Source: JBKPCD01 sp046727175
GTDB lineage: Bacteria; Acidobacteriota; Vicinamibacteria; Vicinamibacterales; 2-12-FULL-66-21
Direction of reading: 5' to 3'
Length of the DNA: 12,907 nt
NCBI GenBank assembly: GCA_046727175.1
Contig: JBKPCD010000025.1
Location: forward strand, 1-12,907
Part shown: positions 7,068 through 12,907 of the stretch, piece after piece
How positions within the stretch are numbered: position 1 is the first letter of the stretch
Layout: every line of letters starts with the position of its first letter
Translations under genes and position numbers: made by a program
The notes under the pieces: model-generated
The model's input: only the letters and a program-made list of their open reading frames with translations
What the model was told of the DNA's origin: nothing
The model's database searches: none

Positions 7068-8425
7068 CGCCGAGCCTTCCTCTGACGTCGCTGGTGCTGA
7101 TCGGGGTCGGTTCGCCGGCGATCCTGCTGGTGCTGCTTGGCGTCGCGTCGCTCGTCAATCGTCCTTTGCCGGAACGGTGGACGGGCTCGCTCGCCGCCGC
7201 CTCGATGACGATGGCCTGCGCCGCTTTCCTCGTGGCGCTAGCCGTCTACGGAACCGCGACGAGCGGCACGCAGCTGCTCTCCTACGGTGCATGGTCGGCG
7301 TCCCACGCGGGCGGCACCGCGATCGAATTCCTCGTCGATCAACTCTCACTTGGGTTCGCGGCGCTCTCGACGGCGATCGCGGGCGTGGTGTCCGCGTTCT
7401 CCAACCGATATCTGCACCGTGAGTCCGGCTACAACCGTTACTTCGTGCTGCTGGCGATGTTCGTTACCGGTATGCTCCTGGTGGCGCTCGCCGGCAACGT
7501 AGCCGTCCTCTTCATAGGGTGGGAGTTCGTCGGTCTCAGCTCGGCGCTGCTCGTCGCATTCTTCCACGAGCGCCCGGCAGCTGTGTCGAATGCGTTTCGC
7601 GTGCTCTCCGTCTACCGCATCAGCGACGCCGCGATGCTGTCGGCGGCGGTACTGCTGCGCCACGTGGCGGGCACTGACAGTCTCTCGCTGCTATTCGGTC
7701 GCGTGGCGCCATCAGGCATCGGGCTGACGCCGACCAACGCGACAATCATTGCCGTCCTGCTCATCGTGGCCGTCGCGTGCAAGAGTGCCTTGCTGCCCTT
7801 CTCGAGCTGGCTGCCGCGAGCCATGGAAGGACCGACACCCTCGAGCGCGGTCTACTACGGGTCGCTCTCGATTCACGCCGGCTGTTTTCTGTTGCTGCGC
7901 GCGGCGCCGTTGCTCGAGGCGACCCCTATGGCCCGTCTCCTGGCGGGCGGCCTCGGTGCCCTCACCGCGGTATTCGCCGGGATCGCAACGCGCGTGCAGA
8001 GCGATGTGAAATCATCGCTCGCGTATGCATCGCTCACACAAGTCGGCATCATCGTCGTCGAGATCGCGGTCGGCTGGTACACGGTGGCATTCGTCCATCT
8101 GGTCGGACACGCCTGCTTTCGGCTGTTGCAATTCTTGAGCGCGCCGAACGTCCTCCACGATCTGCACGGCATTCGAGATGCCATCGGCAACCACCCGTCG
8201 ACGGGCGACGGCCACATCCAGCGGGTCGCGTCGGAGCGCGTGCGTCAGCGGTTGTTCTTGATTGCGCTCGAGCGCGGATTCCTCGACAACATTCTGGACC
8301 GCCTCGTGGTTGCCCCGTTCATCCGATTTGCACGTCTGTTGACGCATCTCGACGACTGGCTCTGCGGCGCCGTCCTCGCCGTGCGAGAGCCGACCGTTCC
8401 CGAGGGAGCCGCTCACGATGAGTGA
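7064..8425 (+). CDS. dabB: Short NuoL/DabB-like membrane subunit (proton-conducting antiporter family, PF00361)
   Basis: A 453-residue polytopic membrane protein of the NuoL/MrpA/DabB family, the likely ion-conducting partner of DabA. About eleven membrane helices are visible between residues 8 and 360. Proton-path residues are kept: Glu154 (FIGWEFVGLSS, helix 5), Lys240 (ACKSALLPFSSWLP, helix 7), Lys316 (SDVKSSLAYASLTQVG), and His345 and His349 (HLVGHACFR). The Glu-Lys distance of 86 is close to the 85 in E. coli NuoL. Two usual polar sites differ: Tyr264 or Tyr265 where NuoL has His in helix 8, and Arg353 for the helix-11 Lys. After helix 11 the protein goes directly to a NuoL-like C-terminal segment (RGFLDNILDRLVVAPFIRFA, about 404-423), so the helix 12-14 region with its GxPxxxGF motif is missing. 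The ATG start overlaps the dabA stop. No separate ribosome site is needed if translation is coupled. Naming it dabB rests on context and family. Confidence 0.8.
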   Translation: MTPSLPLTSLVLIGVGSPAILLVLLGVASLVNRPLPERWTGSLAAASMTMACAAFLVALAVYGTATSGTQLLSYGAWSASHAGGTAIEFLVDQLSLGFAALSTAIAGVVSAFSNRYLHRESGYNRYFVLLAMFVTGMLLVALAGNVAVLFIGWEFVGLSSALLVAFFHERPAAVSNAFRVLSVYRISDAAMLSAAVLLRHVAGTDSLSLLFGRVAPSGIGLTPTNATIIAVLLIVAVACKSALLPFSSWLPRAMEGPTPSSAVYYGSLSIHAGCFLLLRAAPLLEATPMARLLAGGLGALTAVFAGIATRVQSDVKSSLAYASLTQVGIIVVEIAVGWYTVAFVHLVGHACFRLLQFLSAPNVLHDLHGIRDAIGNHPSTGDGHIQRVASERVRQRLFLIALERGFLDNILDRLVVAPFIRFARLLTHLDDWLCGAVLAVREPTVPEGAAHDE

Positions 8426-9899
8426 CCGGCTGTCGCTTGTCGGACTGGCGGCGTTGCCCATCGCCGTCATCGTCGCTTCCTTCCTGCGCATTGACGTCGA
8501 ACGACTGCGCCGGTTGGCAGTCGCTGGAGCAATCGCCAGTCTCGTCGCAGCGCTCGTCGTTGCTTTGTCTCCGGATCTGCGTGAATTCTCGATCCGCACC
8601 TCGGCGCTCAGCTATGTCCCTGGCGGGGAGGCGATCATCCGGATCAACGCGCTTTCGGCGGCACTCCTGCCGTTCGCGGCAGGCCTGTGGCTGCTCACCG
8701 TCGCGGTCACGCCGCGCGCCGCCCTCGATCGGCGTGGCGTCCGGAGAACGGCGCTCGCGACGCTGATCACCCTCGCGTCCTTTCTGACGGAGAGCGCCGT
8801 GGTGCTTCTCGCCTTGTCGGTCGCCTCGGTCTGGACGTTCCTCTCTGCGCTGAGTGATCCCGCACATCGATATCAACGCCGAGTTGTGGCGGTATATCTC
8901 GGTGTGTCGACAGTGCTCTTCGCTTTGGGTGTAGCGCTGCTGGTCAGTCCCGGCGCGGAGGGCACGGCGATCGAAGTGGCAGGCATGTGGTTGATCGTCA
9001 TGGCCGCGTTGGTCCGGAAAGGGATTGTCCCGTTTCATGCCTGGGTCCCAGAGGTGTTCGATCACGGCCGGATGGGACCCGCGATTCTTTTCAATGCGCC
9101 GCAGGTGGGCGCCTACATCACCGTGGTGCTCATCGTGCCCCGTGCCTCGGCCGAGATGCTGCGCGTCATTGCCATCCTGGCGCTCATCACTGCGGTTTAC
9201 GGCGCCGCTCTCGCCCTGGTTCAGACCAGCGCCCGCAGGGCATGCGGCTACTTGTTCATGAGTCAATCGGCGCTCGTGATGGCGGGTCTCGACTGCACGA
9301 CCGTGATCGCGCTCACGGGCGGTCTGCTCGTATGGCTCTCTGCCGGGTTGGCCTTCGCGGGACTCGCACGGTGTGTCCTCATGCTCGAGGCGCGCCGCGG
9401 CCGGCTGAATCTGACGACCTATCATGGCGGTTACGAACGGATGCCGCTACTTGCCGTTAGCTTTCTGTGCATGGGACTGGCGTGTACCGGCTTTCCCGGA
9501 ACTCTCGGCTTCATCGGTCAGGAACTCCTGGTGGGCGGCGCGATCGATGCGTTCCCAATCATGGGATTCGCGGTCGTCGTCGCGTCAGCGCTAACGGGCC
9601 TGGCCGTGCTTCGGATGTACTTCTCGCTTTTCTGCGGTCGCTCGGATGAGCTGGCCCACCACTATCTGCGTCTCGGACTGACGCCACGCGAAGCGTGGAC
9701 CTTCGTGGCGCTCGTCATGACGCTCGTTGGCTTGGGTATCGCGCCGCGCGCGCTGGTCGACTCCCGGTTCGCTGCGAGCGACGACATCCTGCGTCAGCGT
9801 CAGGAGAGGATGCTGAAGAACAGCTCCGAGCGGCTCGTTGTTCGGGTGTGGGAGCGCCGCGCTGCGCCGGTGACGACAAACGCGGGTAGCAGCAATTGA
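8418..9899 (+). CDS. NuoM-like membrane protein, third gene of the dabA cluster
   Basis: A 493-residue polytopic protein of the PF00361 antiporter family, closest in style to NuoM/NuoN, with about fourteen membrane helices. Lys201 sits in the helix-7 motif (LVRKGIVPFHAWVPEVFD). The late motif MPLLAVSFLCMGLACTGFPG followed by TLGFIGQELLVGG (about 342-374) matches the NuoM helix 12 region. The usual helix-5 Glu is not seen: the equivalent stretch LLALSVASVWTFLSAL (130-145) has none. The His-rich helix-11 motif is replaced by WLSAGLAFAGLARC. It ends in a charged tail of about 45 residues. The gene overlaps its predecessor by eight bases and has GAGGGA (8402-8407) ten bases before its ATG, so all three genes are probably one operon. 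No other Complex I or Mrp genes are nearby. It may be a second DabB-like subunit; its exact role is not established. Confidence 0.75.
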   Translation: MSDRLSLVGLAALPIAVIVASFLRIDVERLRRLAVAGAIASLVAALVVALSPDLREFSIRTSALSYVPGGEAIIRINALSAALLPFAAGLWLLTVAVTPRAALDRRGVRRTALATLITLASFLTESAVVLLALSVASVWTFLSALSDPAHRYQRRVVAVYLGVSTVLFALGVALLVSPGAEGTAIEVAGMWLIVMAALVRKGIVPFHAWVPEVFDHGRMGPAILFNAPQVGAYITVVLIVPRASAEMLRVIAILALITAVYGAALALVQTSARRACGYLFMSQSALVMAGLDCTTVIALTGGLLVWLSAGLAFAGLARCVLMLEARRGRLNLTTYHGGYERMPLLAVSFLCMGLACTGFPGTLGFIGQELLVGGAIDAFPIMGFAVVVASALTGLAVLRMYFSLFCGRSDELAHHYLRLGLTPREAWTFVALVMTLVGLGIAPRALVDSRFAASDDILRQRQERMLKNSSERLVVRVWERRAAPVTTNAGSSN

Positions 9900-9936
9900 A
9901 TCGACCCGAGCGCCGGGACGGTTCTCCTGCTGCTAC
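9886..9936. terminator. Inverted repeat between convergent operons, possible bidirectional terminator
   Basis: GTAGCAGCA (9886-9894) and TGCTGCTAC (9928-9936) are perfect 9-bp complements around a 33-base loop. The loop contains a smaller CCCG/CGGG pair (9905-9908 with 9914-9917). The structure spans the stop codons of both converging genes: TGA 9897-9899 on plus, and TAG on minus read from 9935-9933. No T-tract follows on either strand, so intrinsic termination is uncertain. The position, in the only gap of 33 bases between the two operons, is the main argument. Confidence 0.35.
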
Positions 9937-10730
9937 TTCGTGCTGACGACGTAATCCTTGAAATAGCTCGTGCTGTCGGTCTTGGACCAGAGCCCCACGC
10001 GGCCGGCGATCGGTGGACGAAGGACCGGATTGTTCGCCGGGAAGAGATCCGGATTGGGCGGCGCGCCATTCCGTCCGGGTCCAGGCTCGCTGCCGAACGT
10101 GTATTCGAGCGCGAGGCCCCCATCCACCCAGCTCTTGAAGTCCGTTCCATCCACTGTCATCTTCAACTCGTGCCAGGCGCTGCGATCGAGCCTCCACTGC
10201 CGTTCGCGGCCGCGTTTGACCGGGCGGCGGATCCCGTTGTGGAACTCCCAGAGCGCAACGTTGTTCTCGGTGTCGTTGTAGCGGATCGAGAGCCAATCGC
10301 CATTCGGCTTGACGTTGAAGAGGATCCCGGAACACCGATCGGAGTCCCCGGACACGGTCTTGAACTTCATCGCGATCGTGCCGTTCGAGAAGGTGTCGAG
10401 TCCCTTCAGGATCGCCACGGGGTAGTACGCGAACTGCTTGGCGTTGTCCATCAGCTCTTCGTTCGAGGTGCCATACAATCTGCGCGCGCTCTCGATCAGC
10501 AGCTTCGTCGGGCTGTCCTTGCTCGCGACCCAGGGCCGGCCGTCGACCATGACGACCTTGTCGGCGCCGTCCTGTGCGATGACCCAGGTGCCGACCATCG
10601 GCTCGAAGGTCGTCGGCGGCTTGCCGACGGTTTCCTTGCTGAGATCGACTTTCGTCTCGGCCGCGTGCAGCGTCGCCAAAACGAGCACGGTGCCGAGAAC
10701 AGATGCGGCGGCGCGTGTCGATCGCGTCAT
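9933..10730 (-). CDS. Exported DUF1080-like (3-keto-disaccharide hydrolase/LamG-fold) protein
   Basis: A 265-residue protein with an N-terminal signal peptide (residues 1-24, TRSTRAAASVLGTVLVLATL then HAA) and one concanavalin-like beta-sandwich domain. Segments such as KGLDTFSNGTIAMKFKTVSG, CSGILFNVKPNGDWLSIRY, WHELKMTVDG and GRVGLWSKTDSTSYFKDYVV follow the order seen in DUF1080/LamG proteins. DUF1080 members include 3-keto-disaccharide hydrolases, but the catalytic set cannot be checked by eye, so only the fold is claimed. ATG 10730 has GGAGG (10739-10743) eight bases upstream. It overlaps the permease stop by four bases (ATGA) and is the last gene of a three-gene minus-strand operon. The upstream extension of the open frame to 11633 is a shadow inside the permease gene. 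The partnership with an exporter suggests that it acts outside the cytoplasm with that system. Confidence 0.78.
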   Translation of the reverse strand: MTRSTRAAASVLGTVLVLATLHAAETKVDLSKETVGKPPTTFEPMVGTWVIAQDGADKVVMVDGRPWVASKDSPTKLLIESARRLYGTSNEELMDNAKQFAYYPVAILKGLDTFSNGTIAMKFKTVSGDSDRCSGILFNVKPNGDWLSIRYNDTENNVALWEFHNGIRRPVKRGRERQWRLDRSAWHELKMTVDGTDFKSWVDGGLALEYTFGSEPGPGRNGAPPNPDLFPANNPVLRPPIAGRVGLWSKTDSTSYFKDYVVSTK

Positions 10731-12130
10731 GCGTTTCTCCTCCTTGCAATCAGTCCGGCAGCCAGCACCAGCGCCGGCCAGATTCCGTAGAACACGGTCG
10801 GGGCGCCCCTGGGAGGCACGGCGAGCGGGTGGCCGCGGAAAACGTTGTCTTCGCTCTCTGCAGGCGGGGTGACACCCGCAAGCGAGTAGATCGTTTCGAG
10901 TACGCCTTCGGCGGTGGTCAGGCGGCTTACCGCGCGACGACCGCCAAGCTCGTACCAGATTTCTCCGTAGTTCGTGCTCGTCTGCTCGAAGAGTCCAATC
11001 GAGGTCGCCGACTCGTATTCGATGCGCACGCGTGGCATCACACGCCGGAGCTTCGAGAGTGCGCGATGCTCGAGATCGAAGCGACGCGGATCTTCCGGCG
11101 CGAGGTGCACGACGACTCGAAGGGGTGACTGCATGCGCCCGAGCGCCTCCTCGTCTGCTTTCGGAAACGAATTGCTCCGACTCTCCGAAGTATCCCAGCT
11201 GGAGGTGGCGAGCGTGCACGCAAGAACGATCGCGGTCGTCAATGCGCCGAGCGCAATCGACTCGTACACCCGGCGCCGGACGGCTACGCCAAGACGCATC
11301 CACACAGCCGCAAAGACGAGGCCGGCGGCGATGAGCGTCAGCGTGACGAGCAACACATCGAGCCGAATGAGCCCGTGCTGAAGCTCGGCGACGACGGCCG
11401 TGGGGGTGTAACCAGCCACGCCCTCCCAGATGCCGCCGTGGACGGCCGCCACAAAATTGATGATCCAGGTTCCGACGGTGACGCTGAGCGTCAGGATGGC
11501 GGCCGTCGATGGATGTTCCGTCAGCGTTGCCGTAGCGGCCGCCAACGCCACCGTCAGGCCGGCGTTGAGGACGTGACCGAGCGCCACGGTCGCAAGTTCC
11601 GGTACGTACACCGTTCCGCCGTACCACTTCCACAACCCGATCGCACCGAGCGTCGGGAGGGAGGCAACGATCCAGGCGGCGAGCAGGACAATCGCCTTCG
11701 CGCCGATATGCGACAGTGAAGGCATCGGATGCTGCAGCTCGAGCTTCAGTGCGCCGCTCTGACGATCGCCGGAAACCAGGCGGATCGCCACGAACGGCAA
11801 GAGAAACGCCGCTGCGACTTCAGAGGCACTGAATGTCGGCGCCCAGATTCCAACGAGCGGCGAGAACGCTTCACCGACGCCCGCGGCCGTTCCATTCAGG
11901 CCGCTTGCCTCGGCGTACGTCTGAACCGCGCCGATGAACGACACGCCGACGAGCGGTCCAATCAGCAGCAGCATCACCCACCACGCTCGCGACGCCAGCA
12001 GCTCTCGACAGTCTTTCACGATCAGCCAGCCGAACGGTGACCGCCGAGGCCGCCCGCGCGATACCCTCACGGCTGTTCCGCCAGTCTCGCCAGATGGAAC
12101 GAATCGTAGTCTCTCTCTACGTGAGAGCAA
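10727..12130 (-). CDS. ABC-2 type permease fused to a GldG-like extracytoplasmic region
   Basis: A 467-residue membrane protein. After a basic N-terminus it has about six ABC-2 permease helices: roughly 50-68, 104-119, 141-166, 180-203, 211-231 and 257-280. A seventh helix at about 291-309 follows. Then comes a soluble region, about 312-420, that resembles GldG/ABC-transporter auxiliary domains (SPLRVVVHLAPEDPRRFDLE, RALSKLRRVMPRVRIEY). It closes with a final helix at 446-463 followed by RRR. This layout matches a GldF-GldG fusion of the kind annotated as 'ABC transport involved in gliding motility', though such systems occur widely in non-gliding bacteria. The start is uncertain. TTG 12130 has a good GGAGG six bases upstream but lies inside the ATPase gene, with a 14-base overlap. 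GTG 12070 (residue 21) would give 447 residues. Substrate unknown. Confidence 0.78.
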   Translation of the reverse strand: MLSRRERLRFVPSGETGGTAVRVSRGRPRRSPFGWLIVKDCRELLASRAWWVMLLLIGPLVGVSFIGAVQTYAEASGLNGTAAGVGEAFSPLVGIWAPTFSASEVAAAFLLPFVAIRLVSGDRQSGALKLELQHPMPSLSHIGAKAIVLLAAWIVASLPTLGAIGLWKWYGGTVYVPELATVALGHVLNAGLTVALAAATATLTEHPSTAAILTLSVTVGTWIINFVAAVHGGIWEGVAGYTPTAVVAELQHGLIRLDVLLVTLTLIAAGLVFAAVWMRLGVAVRRRVYESIALGALTTAIVLACTLATSSWDTSESRSNSFPKADEEALGRMQSPLRVVVHLAPEDPRRFDLEHRALSKLRRVMPRVRIEYESATSIGLFEQTSTNYGEIWYELGGRRAVSRLTTAEGVLETIYSLAGVTPPAESEDNVFRGHPLAVPPRGAPTVFYGIWPALVLAAGLIARRRNA

Positions 12131-12860
12131 GAAAGACCTCCTCGAGGTCGCCGTGAGCGGTCGACTGGTCTCGGGCGTGGGCCAGTGTCGTCAACTCGTC
12201 GAGCGTGCCCTCTCCACACACGCGACCGCCGCTGAGGAGCACGAACCGGTCGCACACTCGAGCGGCATCCCTGACCTGATGAATCGAGAGGACGATGGTC
12301 CGCTTGCGCGCCGCAAAAGAGCGCAGGGCCTGTGCGACATCACGGCTCTGACGCAGATCGAGGCCATCGAACGGTTCGTCAGCGAGCATGACGGGATGTG
12401 GTGTGAGAAGGGCCAGAGCAAGAAGCGTCCTCTTGCGTTGCCCTTTCGAAAGCGATCCGATCGCCGACCCGAGCAGCGGTTCGAGATCGAGTCGCCGCAC
12501 CACCTCGTCGCGCATCGGTGCCGGCCCCCCAAAGAACCCCAGGGTGAAGTCGAGCACCCAGTCGACACTCTGCGCGGGCCACGGTGCTATTGCGTCGGGC
12601 AGATAGAAGAACGTGAGCGCAAGGTCACGATAGCCAAGCGGCCGATCGGGTCTGACGATGGCGCCGGCGTCGAAAGGCAAGACACCGCCAAGGCACTCGA
12701 ACAGAGTCGTCTTGCCCGATCCATTCGGCCCGATCACGCCGAGAACCTCACCGCGACGAATCGAAAACGAGACGTCGCTCAGCGCCACCAGGCGGCGATA
12801 TCTCTTCGTCAGCTGTTTGATCTGGGCGATGGAATCGGGTGGCGAATCCGGCGTTGCCAT
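12117..12860 (-). CDS. ABC transporter ATP-binding protein
   Basis: A 247-residue ATPase that powers the adjacent permease. Walker A is GPNGSGKT (44-51), the signature is SLSKGQ (136-141, Lys in place of the usual first Gly of SGGQ), Walker B is VMLADEP (157-163) with Glu162, the D-loop is GLD (166-168), and the switch His is 194 (LSIHQV). The Q-loop site reads YLPD, with Asp in place of Gln or Glu. The length is normal for exporter ATPases of the ABC-2/GldA class. ATG 12860 is chosen as start. A TTG at 12881 is in frame, and neither has a clear ribosome site in the bases shown. An in-frame stop at 12902-12900 shows that the gene does not extend beyond the window. It is the first visible gene of the operon running to 9933; any promoter lies outside the window or in its last few bases. 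Confidence 0.88.
   Translation of the reverse strand: MATPDSPPDSIAQIKQLTKRYRRLVALSDVSFSIRRGEVLGVIGPNGSGKTTLFECLGGVLPFDAGAIVRPDRPLGYRDLALTFFYLPDAIAPWPAQSVDWVLDFTLGFFGGPAPMRDEVVRRLDLEPLLGSAIGSLSKGQRKRTLLALALLTPHPVMLADEPFDGLDLRQSRDVAQALRSFAARKRTIVLSIHQVRDAARVCDRFVLLSGGRVCGEGTLDELTTLAHARDQSTAHGDLEEVFLALT
12137..12141 (-). promoter_or_regulatory. Shine-Dalgarno site inside the ATPase gene that would support the TTG start of the permease
   Basis: On the minus strand GGAGG lies six bases before TTG 12130. The same bases encode Glu-Glu-Val near the ATPase C-terminus, so the match may be coincidental. If it is used, the two genes are translationally coupled. The alternative GTG 12070 has no comparable site. 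Confidence 0.4.
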
Positions 12861-12907
12861 GAGCAGTCGGTGTCGGGCCAATCTATCGGCTGAGCACGGC
12901 TACTACC

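Noticed and set aside
8319..9425. A 368-codon minus-strand open frame opposite the two membrane genes
   Set aside because: The product is highly charged and Arg/Glu/Gln-rich, mirroring hydrophobic codons on the other strand. There is no plausible start context.
7064..9899. The two membrane genes as part of a respiratory Complex I or Mrp antiporter operon
   Set aside because: No nuoA-K, nuoN or mrp small-subunit genes are present, and the genes overlap dabA directly. The DAB context fits better.
10731..11633. N-terminal extension of the DUF1080-like frame to 566 residues
   Set aside because: The added part is an Arg-rich shadow of the permease gene. The ATG at 10730 has a strong ribosome site and begins a clear signal peptide.
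1..12907. tRNA, rRNA, CRISPR arrays, transposase genes or complete insertion sequences
   Set aside because: I read both strands for these and saw no cloverleaf, no regularly spaced repeats and no transposase-like protein.

Overview
The window is GC-rich and reads like the chromosome of an Acidobacteriota-type bacterium, possibly of the Vicinamibacteria. The grounds are a TonB-dependent receptor with an N-terminal carboxypeptidase-regulatory-like domain, a Tat-exported hydroxypyruvate-isomerase-like gene, a DUF1080-like lectin-fold protein and strong third-position GC bias with many long antisense shadow ORFs. This placement is inference from protein style; there is no rRNA or other marker in the window.

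Layout. (1) 46-3096, minus: a complete Oar-like TonB-dependent outer-membrane receptor, closed by a small palindromic element at 5-50. (2) 3097-4022: a divergent spacer followed by a degraded stretch. It holds the 5' half of a Tat-exported sugar isomerase gene with a one-base frameshift. That fragment is joined abruptly to the last 31 codons of a second TonB-dependent receptor, and an imperfect inverted repeat follows that reaches into the start of the next gene. (3) 4023-9899, plus: three overlapping genes. They encode a DabA-type (DUF2309/UPF0753) zinc protein, a shortened NuoL/DabB-like membrane protein and a NuoM-like membrane protein. (4) 9933-12860, minus and convergent with (3): an ABC exporter operon made of an ATPase, a permease fused to a GldG-like region, and a secreted DUF1080-like protein.

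How the genes work together. DabA with a NuoL-like partner is the known DAB inorganic-carbon accumulation system, in which proton flow through the membrane subunit is thought to drive one-way hydration of CO2 to bicarbonate at the DabA zinc site. All four zinc-site residues are present here. The unusual part is the third, translationally coupled NuoM-like gene, together with a NuoL-like subunit that lacks the last membrane helices of the antiporter fold. This looks like a three-subunit DAB variant in which the antiporter module is divided or duplicated, and it is the most interesting system in the window. No RuBisCO, carboxysome or carbonic anhydrase gene is present, so the bicarbonate could equally serve anaplerotic carboxylases in a heterotroph.

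The ABC operon has the logic of a GldA/GldFG-type exporter with a dedicated exported partner; its substrate cannot be read from the sequence. No tRNA, rRNA, CRISPR array or complete insertion sequence was recognised.
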